Notes: a model not told the origin generated them from the letters alone. 64,000 nucleotides of DNA from Toxoplasma gondii ME49 (GCF_000006565.2 NC_031478.1:2929584-2993583), one strand, 5' to 3'; positions 24,069 to 38,270 are shown, numbered from the stretch's first letter. Made by a program: numbers and translations.

Positions 24069-27000
24069 ATGTTTCGCTACGAAGTTCAGTTTGCGTGCCT
24101 TCTCTTGGAGGACGCATTCGGTCCTGTCGTCTCGACCTGTGCGCGCCTCCTGTTGCTCCATGGCTCACTGACGATCCTCGAGCTTCGTGATTTGTTCCTC
24201 GCCGTCCCCTCCGCGTCAGGAGTGTCTCCGCCGCTCTCCCGCTGCTCCCGGAATGCCGCAGCTTTTGCCTCAGGGTGTGGCCGGCCGTCGACGCACGCAG
24301 GTCAAGATGTATATCCGCTCGTCCGCAACGCCCTTCTCGTTCTGCTGCAGCACAACCTTCTCCTCGTCACTCCGATAGACGGCCAGGGCGCGCCGAGCCT
24401 CCGGGCTGCGCCCCAGGCCGCAGGGTTTCCTGGCGACACCGGAAAAGGCGGGCGACGCGCAAGCGTCTCTGCCGTCTCCGTGCAGAAGCCACCTCCGGGG
24501 AAGCCCACCCGCGAGACGGGCAAAGCCACGAAGCCGGGCGACCCAAAGAGCGAGACAGGCTCCGAGTCGCCCTGTCTCTTCGCGCCCGACGAAGGCCTCG
24601 AGGTCCGCGAGGCCGAGACCCCGGACCTCGCGAGCGCGGAGACAGACCTGCACGGACCCACCCTGCGCCTCGGGGACCTCCGGAACGGAGACAAGGGCGC
24701 CAGACCCGCGGACGGGCCAGGTGCCGCCGCTCCACAGCCCCACGGGACCATTCGCTACTCCCTCGACCTCGACGAGGTCCTCGTGAGACTCCGTTACACC
24801 CGCTTCGCCGTCCACGTTCAGCAAACGTGGGGCTTTGCATGCAGAGTCATTCTGCTGCAAGTGATGCGCGCAGGCAGACAGTGCATTCGGGAGGCCGTTC
24901 AAAGCGCTCTCGAAGACCCTTGTGAGTCCGGAAGCACACTGGGGGCTGCCGTGCCGTAGAAACAGGAAACCCATTTGCTGTTTACAACCCATGGGAGATT
25001 TGAAACAAGTTCCCGTATGCATGCACTCACCAAACACACAGACACACATAGCCTGGTGCACAGGTAGATAGGATCTGTGCCCTTGCTACGGTCAGTTGGT
25101 GGTTGTACGTGGCGTTCTCGTTTGTCGGTTTAACTACCTAGCCGCGTCTCGTTTTTCTTACCTGTGTGCGCGACTGGGTTTCGTCGGCAGCCTTCGCATA
25201 CCGTGGTGGACGAAGAAGCCGCAATCGAGTTTTCAGCGCGTTGAACCGACTGAAGCACACGTAAACTCCGCTTCAGCTGATCGGTTCCGATACCAAGTGT
25301 CTTTGCTGTCCAGTGGCCTGCCCAGAAAATCCCACGGTTCTCTCAGTGCCCCGAGAAGGTTTAACAAGGTCTCGTTTGCTGCGCGGGTCCGGGGCTGGGT
25401 TCTCTAAGGCAGGTTGGCTTTTTGAGTTGTTCGCTTTGTTGTTGCTCTCGCATCCGTGAGGGAAAAAATGCTTGCGCCTATCTGTATGAACGAGTATGTT
25501 GTTGGTAGTGGTGAATTTATAGGCGCTGGTATCGCGAGAAACAGAGTGTTTGAGACACGGCTTTTCTGTCTTCTTTTCTTTCGCGCTTTCCTTAACCCAT
25601 CCCTGAAGCAAAGAGTTTTCTTTGTCCGCGGCGCCGACGCTGTTCTCAGACACCCACTTCGACATCTCTGCGGTGTCAGGGGGCTCTGGGCTTTCTGGTG
25701 ACGCAGAGGATGACGCGGCTGGGGCGCGGAAAGGGCCTGGCGGTGTCTCTGCGCCCGCCGATCGCCAGGGCGCGAAGCCATTGACGGATCTCGTGCTCCG
25801 GCGGGCCTTTCTTCAGCTTATTTCCTCTTCGATCCTCATCCAGGCCGAACCGCCTCTGCACCTGTCTCCGGGCGTCTTGGACGATCAGGGACAGGGAGAT
25901 CTGCGGGGAGGCGGGGCTGTCGCTAAGAGCCACGGCCGGAAGCGCGGAAGAGCGGCTGCAGGCGGGGCCGCGGGCAAGCAGCAGAAGACAAGAGACAACC
26001 GGGGCGCAGTAAGTTTGAAAGCGGCCTCCAACTACGTTGGGTCGGTTTGAAAGTTCGTGTGTACTTTCTTTGTGCAAAATAACGCCACAAGAGGTTTCTG
26101 TTGGCAAAAGCGCTTCTGGGGGTCACAAGGGCGTTGTCGGCGCGCATGCGTCGACGCCTGGAGCCCGGATGGCAGAAAGAAAGTGATTCGCCGTGGAGAA
26201 AGAAGGCCAAGGGGAAAGGAGCTCTTCCGTAGGTCGCGACGTTGTGGGGCGAAGACGAACAGACTCGGAGACTCTGTCGCATGTGCACAGTCTAGAAGTC
26301 TCAACGTGCATTTGGTTGTCCTTGGATTAGAGTCGACTCAGAAGAGGCAGCGGGAGACTGAAACCTACGGGATGCCTCAAGGGCCTGGGGTTTCGCCTGC
26401 ACCTGTCCTCGCCTCCGCCGACGTTTCTCTTTGCTTGCATGTGGTGCTTCTCTCGTCGCTTCCAGGATGGTTTTGGCAATGCAAGCGAAGGCGAAGACGG
26501 AATGGGCAACGAACAAGCTAGCGCTCTCGGTGTGCCCGCGTACCTCCTCAATCTTCTCGGAGGTAAGTCGTGTCCACGAGGGAGTTCATCCTCATGTGAG
26601 CTTCCTGGGCAAAGCGATAGTTCACGCATGTAAGGAAGGAGTGATGTAGTGGGCTGCGCGCGATGCACCGAAGCGAGGGGGGAATGTGTGGGTGGACACA
26701 GTCTGCTGGCAGTGACGGTTCTTAAGGGCAAGATCCGCTGCTTTTTTATCTGGTGCGCTGGTTTGTGTGAACAAGGATATCAGGCAAATCCTTGCTTCTT
26801 CGGCGTCTGCGTTTCTACCGATTGCCACTTTGTCTTTTTCGGCACAACGAACGAACGTTTTTCTGGCCGCGCCAAGACTCCTTAATCCTGCGCGTTTTGC
26901 CAGCTTTACTTCTCTACAAGGCGCATATACCGAATCTAGCCTGTAGCTGTACAAGACCAGACTTCTTCCACTTTCTTTGCTCTCCGGCTCGCCATTTGTT

Positions 27001-30000
27001 CTATGTCTCATGTCTACCTTTCGCCCCTCCTTCCCTTTGCCGGCGTGGTCGTTGCCTTATTCTTCTCTCTTTCGTCGTTTGTATGGTTCTCCTTCGTCTC
27101 TGCGTCTTGCTCTCTCACTCCTTCTGCACGTCCTTCGCAGAGTTGATCCTTTGTTTGCCTTCGTAAGAGATGTGAAGGTGCTCAGGATCTCAGCGTTGGC
27201 CATTCTACTTTCACGAGTTCTAGACACGAGTCATGTGAAGCGCACCTGTGCCTACCTTCGTCTCCGTTCTCCTCGCAGCCCAAGGTCAGGCCTCGACAGG
27301 GCGACCGTCCCATAATTTCGCGTCTCTAGACGAGTTGGGCGACAGCAGCCTGTCTGCTAGTGCCGCCCTCAGAGACACCCCGGGGAGCAAAGGGTCCTCG
27401 GCCCTTCTCGAGCAACAGGCCACGTATACAAAGCAGCAAAGGCAGGTGGAGAAACAACTGCTGGAGAGGCTGGAAGAGCAGCGGGTTCCCTTTCGCGTCA
27501 ACACCCAACTCCTCACTCTTGCACTTTGCAAACAGGTTAGTCAAAGAGAAAGACGAAAAGGAGAAACTTGAGTTCGTGCAGCATGCGCAGCCGGTATGGT
27601 GAGGATTCGGCGATCGTTGGGAAGCACGGAGAGTTCGAAGAGAGTGAAAGATGCAAAAACGCCCTAGGGGACAACGGGTTCCACTGCTTCGCTCTCTGCT
27701 ACGAGCTCACCTTCGCGGGAGAAGTCTTCTGGAGTTTACTCATGCAGGGCGGATGGTGTGGCGTGTCAGGTGCTCGGCATTTTGACCGCGGTTTCGGTCG
27801 TACGAAAAAGGGAGAAGCCAGAAGCGAAAACGCGTGCTTGCAGTTACCTGTGGTGTGGCTTCTTCCCCATTTTGTGTTCGACCATTTCTGGAGGGATTCG
27901 GGTGGCGTAAGAGATTCAGGGGTCCGGCCTAGCAGCCACAGAGCTCATCCGAATGGCCTGTAGGAGGTTGGTGAGCGGAGTCTACAGAGAGGTGTACGAG
28001 TTGTGCAGAAACAACGCAGGCACACCAAATCGACTTCTTTGTGAGCGTCGTCTTGTCTCCCGTTCCGAAATGTCACGCAGGTCGCAGAGAGCTTCATTTT
28101 GGCCCGAGTCGGAGATAACCGCCTGGCGCGGGCGACGGTCAGGGCTCTGCTCGACGCAGGCGTCGAGCTGCTTCACGGAGAACAAGGCCCAGGGAGGAGA
28201 CACCAAACGCAGACGCTTCAAGCTGAACAAGAAGCAACGCAACAGGGAAAGGCACGCCTCAACTTCCTTTGCAGTACGTTTATCTGAATTTGCCAAAGAG
28301 AGGGATTTCGCGTTTCTCTGTCGATCTTCTTGCTGAAGCATTTGCTTCATGTGAAGCCGGTAGATACGACGGTGGCTTGTCTGAGCGAACCTAAGCAGAA
28401 TCAATACTGCGCGTGGATCTGACTCTTCGTTCTTTTTCTGCTGTTGTTTCCGGGACAGCCTAGTTCTCTCCTTTCGCCTAATGCGTCGCCAAGAGGTTTA
28501 CCACCTCACGCACTTGGCGCATGCCTTGTTTGTCGCGTCTCGTGGCAGCCATCGCCTTCGTGTGACACTGGGTAGAAAGCACAAAACCGGGACTAGATCC
28601 GTTTCGGCACCAAACGGAACCAAAGGCAGGAGGTCATGTCCTTCGTAGCCTGATCGGACGTGGACTGAGGCTCATGTCGCAGGAATGAAAAGAAATTGAG
28701 TTTGGATTTTCGGATAATTCCTTCGATGTCTTTTCAATCTGAGCAACGAGGTCCGAGTGCGTCCTCTTCGTCGCGAGTCCCCGGTTCCAAGGTAGACTTT
28801 CAGTGTCTCCGCCTTCGCCACGACTTTCCCGTTTCGTTCCTCCTTTTCGGCTTTTCAGAGTGGATCAAGTTCGACGCCGTCGAGCAGGCCGTGAAAGCAA
28901 ACTTGGAGAAGCTCGGAGTGAAAAAGGAGGCGATGCAAAAGGCGCAGCTCATTCGCCTCCTCGAAGCTCTCGCCAAACACCCTGACCGTTTCCTTCAAGC
29001 GACTCTTCATGGTACGCCGTAGGTATTGCGTTCAGCGTCGGCCGTCGTTTGCTGCGAAGAAGAAAAGTCTAGGGACATTTGACACCTCGACACAACTCTC
29101 CAGTGTGTAGGTGTCATCCTTCAGCTTCTCACGTTCGGTGCTAGACATCGGTTTGCGAGTTCAACTTTCGATTCTGTGCCGTGGCACGCACTTGCAGACG
29201 GCTGCAGCATCTTGCATGCACATGCGCATGCGTCACATACGGAGGAACAGCGAGGCAGAGTCTGGGACGGATCAAGACAGGCCACACAGTCGCTGCTTTC
29301 TAGTAGAGGAGTGGGTGTCTCTTGCTGTCGCTGTTTATTTTCTTTGTGTACCATGAAGTTATAATCCACCGAGGTGTAATCCTGGCTGATCTGCTGGCGT
29401 ACGAGAGCTCCTTGGGGCTTTGCATCTCGTCCGTCCGGCATTTGAGCCGCGAAAGACGCCAGACCCGTGCTGCGCTTCCGGGGCAAAAGACACCTACATC
29501 GTTTTCAATGTTTCCTCTGAGAGCTCGTGGTATAGTCCCCCTAAAAGATGGTCTGGTTGCTTTCTTGTCACATGTACTTGCTTGCACAGAAGCCTCTGAT
29601 TCAGATTCTTCTCTGAAGGCGCTCGAGCCTCGGTTGTTGTCCTTTGCCTCCAGCTCCATTACGGGAGACTGCACCGTGTTGTGGCTAGTAGTATTCAGCG
29701 TCGTTTCCCTCTCTCCCGTGTGTGTCCGTTGTCTCTGTTTTTCTCTCCTCACTCGGCCCTTGTCTCTCCCTCTCGCTTTGCGGCTTTCACAGATGGCCAG
29801 TCGATGTACAAACTAAATTGGGAGGAGCTGCGAGCTGTTCTCCGGCGGCGGCTTTTGTACGAGTAAGTTCAGTGTGTCTACCGTGGCAGAAGAAAAAAGC
29901 TCACTGTCATTGGAATGGCATCTGTGTGTCCAGAAATACGCCAGTTTCTCGCGTCCAGCCTACTGCAAACATCTCTTCCGACGTTTGTCTGAGGCCTGCC

Positions 30001-31668
30001 TTGTTTGATTTTTTGCGTGCAGCGCAGTCGTGGCTCGGTGTGGCGAGAAGGCCGGGCGCGTGTGGAGCCTCATGGCGTGCAAGCATTCGTTCATGGTCGA
30101 GAGGTCTTCGCCCTTCTGGGACGACCAGACGGTGAGTCTTCGTGAACGACAGTCGCTTGCATTGAGACGCTCGTGGTTTCCTCAGGTTTTCTTGAATGGT
30201 GGGGAGACGCCCCACCCTGTCACGGCAGACGAAAACTCATAGTGAACTTCAGCATGTTTTTGTCGGCATTGCCGAGCACCAGGAATCTTCCTTTACAGAT
30301 GCGTGGCAGCAGCTTTGTCGACGCACGAATATCTGTGCCAACGTGTTCACATTTACTCGTCCCTGTGGCGTATCCCGCGTGTGAAGGAGAAATGCATTCA
30401 TGTAGATTCATCTTATATAGATGTCTATATAGATGTCTTTGTATTCCTGAACACTGTTTGGTGGATATTTTGAGGTCCCTATGAGCACGTGCCGCCTGGG
30501 GACGCCGGCGTAGAAGTATCTTAATGTGCCAGTGCTGTGACGTACTTGGGGTTGCTGTGGAATGGCTCTTTCGCACACTCGGGTGCATGCAGAAATTTGA
30601 GTGTGTTCAAATTAAATTCATCTGAATACTCTGTCGCATGTATATTTGCAGTCCGATTGTATATACGAGTTTCCCTACACATGCAGATTCAAACCGATGC
30701 TAAGATTCCTGTTTAGAAATACAGTTAGGCGAAAACTCAAGAGTTCGCTGTGTTTTTATCGCCCAGTAGGTTTGTGTCCTTCTGCCACTGTTCCTGAAGT
30801 CGCGTGCATGCGTCTGTGAGCTCTCCGTGGCGTTTCCCCGTCAGGTAGCGGACATGGCTCTTTTGCCGCCCCAAGGTGCCCGGAAAATATTTTATCTTCT
30901 CGCGAAGGAAGGCTTTGCTCGCTTTCACGAAAGTGTAAGTCTGTTTGCCACGGATGGTTTTCAACACGGCTACACGCATCCGTAGACTCCCACCCACCCA
31001 TGTTGATGGGCAGGCAGAAAACACAGGTTGGCGGGCGTGGATGAATAGCCGGGGTGGACAGGCAGCCAGAGAGGGGCACTAATCTTAGATCGTGGAGTTT
31101 TCTTCCCGTTTCTCTTCTCCGAAGGATATGGGCACTTTGTCGTCGACTCCACGGGTTGCGCTTCTTTGTCTGTTCAGGATCGGCTAAGTGCAAGTGCGAC
31201 GCAGCTGAGCAACAAGCATGCGCTCGTCGTGACGATCAGCAGTGATGCGGCAGTCTTACAGGTTCTTCAGAATTTCTACCACATGGCTTTGAATCTCCTA
31301 GAACGGAAGTGCGCAGAGGCTGCACGCCTTCTACAATTGCAAACAAAGTACGGAGATCAGGCAGAGGTCTGCGAAGGCTACCGCGACGAAAGGGTGTTAC
31401 GTCGTGCATGCAAACGTCAGTGTTGTTAGATGTGATGCTCTTTAGAGAGACACACTGGAATCGCAAGAGAAACAACTGACGTAAACGGCTGCGCGTTTCG
31501 GGTACACGGCCATGTATTTGCTTTGTTAATTCTCTGCGTATTTTCAGGGGTCAATCTCTCTCGCCCGAAGAGGTCCTACAGCTGAGAAAACGCGAAGCTG
31601 CAGAGGATCTCCTCGAAGCGCACTTGTTGGCCATGTCAGAGCCTTTGATGATTCTTCGAGATCTTTGA
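24069..31668 (+). CDS. RPC3: RNA polymerase III subunit RPC3 (RPC82/RPC62 homologue), 840 residues
   Basis: Twelve exons: 24069-24921, 25650-26008, 26466-26562, 27279-27535, 27920-27970, 28081-28273, 28859-29011, 29793-29862, 30023-30131, 30845-30934, 31178-31347 and 31548-31668. Every border is GT-AG, all phases agree, and the total is 841 codons. The product matches the RPC3 family in order. There is an N-terminal winged helix (LLLEDAFGPVVSTCARLLL and VRNALLVLLQHNLLLV), the middle RPC3 domain (VPFRVNTQLLTLALCKQ), and winged helices with YKLNWEELRAVLRRRLLY, then VADMALLPPQGARKIFYLL, a hallmark stretch. The C-terminal coiled segment ends with MSEPLMILRDL. RPC3 belongs to the RPC3-RPC6-RPC7 trimer that opens Pol III promoters and holds TFIIIB; it acts in the nucleus to make tRNA and 5S rRNA. 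At 840 residues it exceeds yeast and human forms (about 530-650), mainly through low-complexity insertions at about 107-225 and 285-500. Confidence 0.92.
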
Positions 31669-33363
31669 AAGAAGGCGAATCTGTCTGCTGGGCCTCTCTG
31701 GCCTTCTTGTTCTCTTCTTGTTTCCGGTGCAAAACTCCATTCTCCCGCTCCATCATATAATCTCTCCTGGTCCACCCGTTGGTCGCACGCACACGAGAAA
31801 GAACAGTCATGCATGCCCAGGGCAAGCGGTCGCCCGTCTATCTAAGGTTTTGTGGCTCGATGTTTTATGTTTCTTTGAGAGGCTACGGTCACAGACCTTT
31901 TCAATTATTTCCACGCTATACACGCATATATCTAAACTGAGAGGCATGCATATGTAAGAGTATGCTCATGGCAAAGAGGCGTAGACAGTTGAGTCCGTGC
32001 GACATGTCACCTGCAAGCTACTTCGAGTCGATCGATTTGGTATCCTTTCTTGACGGAGATGTTCGTCTTTTTTCCCGAGCTCGAACCGCATAGATTTTGT
32101 TTGCTTACCAATCTCTCAAGTCCTCCTTTCGGCCGCTCGCCGTGGGCACTCGATCTCTGCGCAGGAGATCCTCTACTTCAACATAGGTCGGAGCCCACGG
32201 TTGCCAGGCGAGACGGCACCGCAGAGAGAGTAAAATGTAGGGCAGAGGCTGCCTGTCCTTGCAGTTCGCCGCTAGCACAGTGCTGTATAAGCCTGGCACT
32301 TCGGGCTTCTTCGCGCAGAAGAAAAGGCAACCGCTAAAAAGGGTCCACATTTAACGCGGTTGATTCGAGGGTATCTTCCGGTAGCCGTGGAGAATTCAGG
32401 ACTGCAGGAGAGCTCTCACACTGTAGCACCATGCTTGGATACGTTTCATGCCTTCTGCCACAAAATAGAACTGTGGGTTGCTTAGAGATAGCTAGACACT
32501 AGAAGCAACTACCTGCTACGAGGGTAGCAGGCCTCTTTATCGAGTTCGTTTTGAACAGATTCCCTTCGCAGATATAGAGTTGTCTACTCCAAACGATTCC
32601 TCTGATACCGTCAAAGCTGGTACCCGGCTCTTCACGCGACAACTGATCGCTGGTGAAGCGTTCATTTCCCCACCTTGCTGGAATGGACCCTGCCGGTGCC
32701 ATAGGGCCTTGTTCGCATAGAATGGTACAGCATGAGTTTTGGTCGCTGCTACTATCGTGCTGAGTCTCGATCGAAAGCTTTCAACTTGATCAAAACGGCT
32801 TGTCAATCTGAAAAAGCCCTAAAAAAGCAGCTTTTTCGCTCTTAGCTCTACCTCCCTCGGTGTACACACGCAAAAACGTGTGTCCACGCGTGCATAGGAA
32901 GGCACATCTACAAGTAAATGTGCGGATGTACAGCTGTGACACTGGTGAACTCTGAGGCACTAGCTTTAACGTTCGTTCGCTCGGCGGGCAAAAGCAAACA
33001 TTTCTGTCTGGTTGAGGCAGAATGAAAAACTTCTAGCTTCGACTGGGCAAATGGCAAAGCAACAATACCTAGAAAACACCAGACGCCCGTACGCTGTCAG
33101 CTCTGCACGACGGTTTCTGTTTCTCCCTCCACGTCTCTTCCAGTTTTCCCCTATCTCGTGGCGACTCCTTTTTTGATTTTATACGGAAAACTCGGCTGCG
33201 TTCTTTGTTTCGTCGCCTGCTTCCCCTTCGTGTCTTCTCGGATTCTGCTACCGCTCGCGCTCCTCTGTCTGTAACTTCACCGTTCATTCCTCTGCCGCTA
33301 TCCCTCGTTTGATAACTTCTTGCCCACTCCGCGTTCTCTCACTCGGCCTTTCTCCTCCGATTT
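31669..33363. other. Convergent spacer between RPC3 and SF3B4 genes
   Basis: The two genes end towards each other, so both 3' UTRs and polyadenylation sites should lie here. I find no exon with family similarity, no RNA gene and no repeat of note. The stretch near 33060-33290 is pyrimidine-rich. Confidence 0.55.
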
Positions 33364-36300
33364 CTACCCCATCATGGGCGGGCGATTCGGCTGCTGTCCA
33401 CCCTGGGGAATCAGAGGCGGGGGCCCTCCTGCAGCTGGCCCCCTGCCCATCAAGCCCGGCATCGGCGACCGCATGTTAGGCGAGGCGCCGGGGGGCGGGC
33501 CCAAAAGGGCCCCGCCGTGGGGCCCCATGGGCGGCCGCATGTTGGGCGATGGACTGAAAACTGCAGGCCCGCGACTTGCATGCGACCCGCTCCCTGGGCC
33601 CCCCGCGGAGAGAATGAGCGGCGGCGGCGGGAGAAGGTCGGGACGGACTGGCGAGACCCCTCCTGGAGGCGGAATCCCACCTGGCGAGGGCCTGGGTGCC
33701 CCTGAGCCGCCTGCCCCTGGCCCAGAAGGCGATTCAGGCCCGAGAGGGCCCATAGCGCTCCCCGGGGTGCGCAAGGGAGTGATGGTCGGTATCCCCGGGG
33801 CGCGAGAAGGAGGCATGCCCTGGCTAGAAGGAGGCCCACCCAGGCCTGGCGGGCCTTGTGGCGAAGACCCTGGTGGGCCCATTCCGGCACCCTGGCTGAC
33901 AGGCGACATGTTGGGCATCGGCGGGAAGGGCGGCATGCCTGAAGAGAGAGCAGCATACGAACCGAAAAAAATGAAAGAAATAACTCGGGATACTTTCTGG
34001 AGACAAAGCGCCACGAAAGGTGTAAAAAAAACGAGTAAAGTAACACCAAGCCGGAAGCACCGGCGCCACGCCAGCTTCATATCGCCAGAAACGGCGGCAG
34101 TCCAGGAATACAAAAACTCCGACATTAGATCCGATAGCAGTCCCACCCGGTGTCAGGAGCTGCAGAATGGCAAGGGAACAGGAGCAGGTCAACGCCAACC
34201 GTGTCTCCGTCGACCTATTGCTCCTCTCCAACTGCCGTCTCCCTGTAATCGCTTGTTCTGCGGGAAAATGAGAAACTGCTCAGGAAAGACACATTCTTTC
34301 CTCGTCTTATATATCTCGATATCATGGTGATACGTTTTTATCCGCTAAAAAGCATTGCGGCGAACAGTGCCTGTGAATTCATTCGCCCCTGGTGTCTTAC
34401 CGGGTCTCGGCATGAAGAGGAGAGGCGGAGGCGGCAGGCCCATCGGAAGATTCGGCATCCCCCCAGCCATGTTCGGAGGGAGAGGCAGAGGAGGCAGTTC
34501 GCCCATTCGCCCTCCAGGACCTGTAGACGCGCTTCCAGGGGCTCCTCCAGGAGGCCCGCTGGGCCCAACTCCCGGGCCTGAGCCGCCCCGATGAGGCCCG
34601 AAGGACTGGGGGAAGCCTTGGGCGCCCGGGGGCCCTCGAGGTGGCATGGCTCCAAGCAGAGGCGGCGGTGGAACTGACGAGAGACCGCCTCCTCCAGGTA
34701 TGACACCTCCTGGAAGTTGCAAGCGCACAGAGCAACGGAAGAAAAGAGTAAGATATTTCTTGATCAACGTATACGAGGACTGCGAACAGAGGGTGATTCC
34801 CCACAAAACGAGTCCTGCGACAACAGTGCCACTCACAAAAGGAAATGCCCTTGGCTACCGCGGATTAAATGATGACCGTGTAGCGAATCCTCTTTTTGAG
34901 GGTGGCATCAGAGACCCAGCCGCGAACGCCACTGCAGGATCTCTGTTCAGTCTGTCTGCTCTCAGTCTCAGGAGTCTGCTCCACACTGCAGTCGCCCCCA
35001 AGCTGAAACCAAGGCGAAACCCGACGCGCCGGTGGAAGCATCAAAAGGAGCGTTGAAACGTATACCGCGTGGCGGCACTCCCCCCTCTCGACAAACACAT
35101 GGGGGAGACTATCAAGTGAAGTTATGATGCGTAGGAAAACCGTTTTCTGTCCTCCCCCGTGTCTCGCCCGAAACGGAAGAGAAACTAAAATTATAAGATG
35201 AAATTAGATTTACAGCACGCCAATATAGAAGACAAGGTGAGATGGTGAAGCAAGACATCCCTTTGCAGAGAGCGCACCAGCAAGATGTCAACGCAGAAGA
35301 TGCCTTCGCGTCTGTCCAGAGGCGCCTACCTGTTCCTTGACCCTGAGTGCCGGACTGCATCGCAAGACTGATCGGGGGCTTCACCCCACCCGTCGCAGGC
35401 GCATTTGGATTGATGATTTGTGGCCGATTCGCTGCCAGAAGACGCTCAGCTGCGGAGCCGTGGCGTTCGCCTGAAGAGAGGAAAAGGAGAGAATATTCCG
35501 TACATGTTAGACGTAGACGGCGTACATTCAGTTGCTACGCATGTGGCCGGCCAACAGGAATCCGATCCGTGTATGCCGTACAGGATCAAAGGAGAAGGGA
35601 GACGACCGACAGGAATGTCCAACTTGTATGCAAATGGTAGGTTTCCAGGTGCCTGTTGGATCCCCCTCTAGTTAATCGACTCGACAGAAGGGTAAAAAAA
35701 GCACACCTGAACTTATGGTGCAGCATGATCGAAGTCAAGACGAAGCGGGAAACACAGTCGACAGTCACGCGAAAAAACGAAACGTCGAAAAGAACTCTTG
35801 TGTGCTGTACTTGCACTCTGAAGAGCCTTTGCGAAATTTTGTTCCGCACCAAAATACACCCGCCCGTCTCCAGGTCGACTGAAACATTTGCGTACATGTC
35901 AATGTGACGGTGTTGATGTGTAGCAGAGCAACGCATGCAGGCCGCGGGGCGCGCACAGGAACAAGTGCAACACAGAGACTGAGGCGGCGCGGAAACCCTC
36001 AACTGTTGTTTTAACTCTTACCTCGCGTATCTTTTTTGTAGGCGTAAGAAACGTGGATGGGCCGATTGCATATGAACTGTCCGTTCATTGCTGCCAAGGC
36101 TGCGTCGGATGCCTCAAAGGTATCGAAGGAAACAAATCCAAAGCCTCGCGAAAGACCAGTCTCGGGGTCTCGCATGATCTGCAACATCGAGAAACAACAC
36201 CGAAAAGCTCACGCGATGCAACCGATGAAAGTTTTCTCGCCAAAGAAGGAAACGGCAGGAACGGTGAAAGCCACGCTCAACCAGCTTGGTCTTACCTTCG

Positions 36301-38270
36301 CGGAGATGATGTTTCCAAAAGCTGAAAAGGTATCATAAATCGTCTTCTCATCCACGTCCGGATCAAGGTTTCCCAGAAAGACGTTGGCGCCGACCTGGAG
36401 CAAACACATGCAACGGAAAAAGCCGCCGTTTAGAGCCTTCCATGCTAGTCATGAGAGAAACAGATCCTAGCGCTTCAAGCTGCAAAGCATTCAAATTTCG
36501 CAAACCCGGTAGTACGACATGGTCATCGTCCCGCCAGTTCACCCACAGAACAACGCGAACACAAGAGCTCCGCTTCTGGCCGCGGAGCCCTCTTGAATCG
36601 AAACCGTTTGTTCTTTGTCTTCTCGCACACCCGATACAAGCTGCAGGTCGCTCCCACAACTAAGCGGCGCAAGCTTTTAGACTAAAAGTGCATGTTTATT
36701 GATCAGCGTTATCTTGTTGAGTTTAACTACACTTTTTCGCATGCGACGTTTTCTCTTCGATTTACATTTGGTAGCATGAAACGGCCATGAAATACTTTGG
36801 GTATGTGGTGCAACGCAAAAAATGGCGTCGGTCCCTGTGGATCAGTGCCGGGTTTCAGCTACAGCAACGGTTACAGAGAAAATGAAAAACGAAATAGGAA
36901 AGACAAGTCACGTCGATAATGCACAATCCGACTTTTTAGAGCACCTGGAGAAAAGAGAAAAGATCTGGAAACCCACCGTCCACCTTCCTGCTACCTCGAC
37001 TTGGCTCCCTAATGCTGGAATTCAGCTGCCTTTTACATCCTAAAGCGGAGAGGAACCTCGTAGAAAAGAGTCTATTCATCAACGCTACATTTGCCTGTGT
37101 GTTTTCGAGGACTGACATCGAAGTTCCTCCTGTCTTGGGCAGACTTGTTGAGGCGGAGCGCCTTTCCATACAGCTTGACCATGTTCATCAGTTTCAGGGC
37201 GTAGTCCGCATCGACCTCGTTTCTAAACTCCACGAAGCCGTAACCTGCAGGCAAAAGCGTCTCTCCAGTTCATGTTTGCAGCCACAGTCGCGTCGATTGT
37301 GTGTACACGCACCCCCAAGATCACGTCATTTTTGTCCAGTACTAGATCTCCGGACACGAGGAAACGAAAAACATCTGCGGGCCAACTTGCAAACGTTTAC
37401 GGTCAACCTGTAAATATGTAAAAAAACCACGTAGATCCGGACCATGCCGTAAAGCGGCCCCTTTGGACCGGGGCACCACAAATCCCGTGGTTGGAGAGAA
37501 AACTCCACGCAGTCGGTGTACCACCGGAATCGCCATTTACTACAGATGGTGGTAGTGCGTCATCGAAAGGAGAAGTTCCCTGGCTTCGGCAAAAGGGGAA
37601 ACGTCTTCGGCAGAGGACGCGAAAGACGACGAAAACAGTCCAAGAGCTAGACACAAAACGAAAGGTACCGAGGTGTGACCTGCAGTTACACTTGATCGGA
37701 TTTCCACCTCCAACTGTAAGGGCAGAGCACGTGAGCCTTCGACCCTGACAAATTCGGCAATCTGCCCGGTTGCTCATCCACGAGCCCATGAGGTGCGAAA
37801 GGCTATTGCTACTCGTACCAAGGAAAGAAGACAGAGAGGCAGGCAGAAAGGCAACTGCTTGCAAGCACGTCATCAGGAAGCAGAGGACTCAAAAATTCGA
37901 ACGTAAAGTCGTAGGTATCTGCGAAGGCGTCTCTGAATCGACGAAGAATGAACAGTGGAGATGCATGCTGAACAGGCCGGCTGCCGGCTGAGAAGACTGG
38001 TCGTGACTCAAAAAGAAGGCATGTTCCGCCGACGCACGGCCTCCCCAAGAAGCGCTTACCCTGGTGATTGCCCGTCAACTTATCTCGAGGTACGGACACC
38101 GTACGAACGGGGCCGCACTGGACGAAAAGCTCCCACAGAAGGTCGTCGTCGACCTGGGAGTCGAGATTGCCGATGTACAAGGTGGCATCCTGATTTCTCT
38201 CGTAGACCTGAGTGATGTCTGCGCCTCCGCCGGTAAAGGAGCGGTGACCGCCCCCTCCTACAGCCAGCAT
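33364..38270 (-). CDS. SF3B4: Splicing factor 3B subunit 4 (SF3B4/SAP49/Hsh49), 539 residues
   Basis: Seven exons in coding order: 38060-38270, 37117-37244, 36296-36394, 36022-36178, 35330-35470, 34401-34709 and 33364-33938. Phases agree and the total is 540 codons. Two RRMs are present. RRM1 (about 28-108) has RNP2 LYIGNL and RNP1 GYGFVEF, with the diagnostic [12 protein letters not shown] and [22 protein letters not shown]2 (about 114-196) has [37 protein letters not shown] and [20 protein letters not shown]. The post-RRM segment [17 protein letters not shown] is characteristic of SF3B4. The tail (about 245-539) is Pro/Gly/Met-rich, as in animals. SF3B4 is part of the U2 snRNP SF3b complex; it binds SF3B2 and contacts pre-mRNA near the branch site in the nucleus. 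The start is the ATG 24 residues before RRM1. The gene's leader lies in the 38271-42326 spacer. Confidence 0.96.

Noticed and set aside
24270..25061. 263-codon minus-strand open frame
   Set aside because: Antisense to RPC3 exon 1 and its GC-rich insertion.
33320..34330. 336-codon plus-strand open frame rich in Gly and Pro
   Set aside because: Antisense of the SF3B4 Pro/Gly-rich last exon; the minus strand has the phase-consistent family gene.
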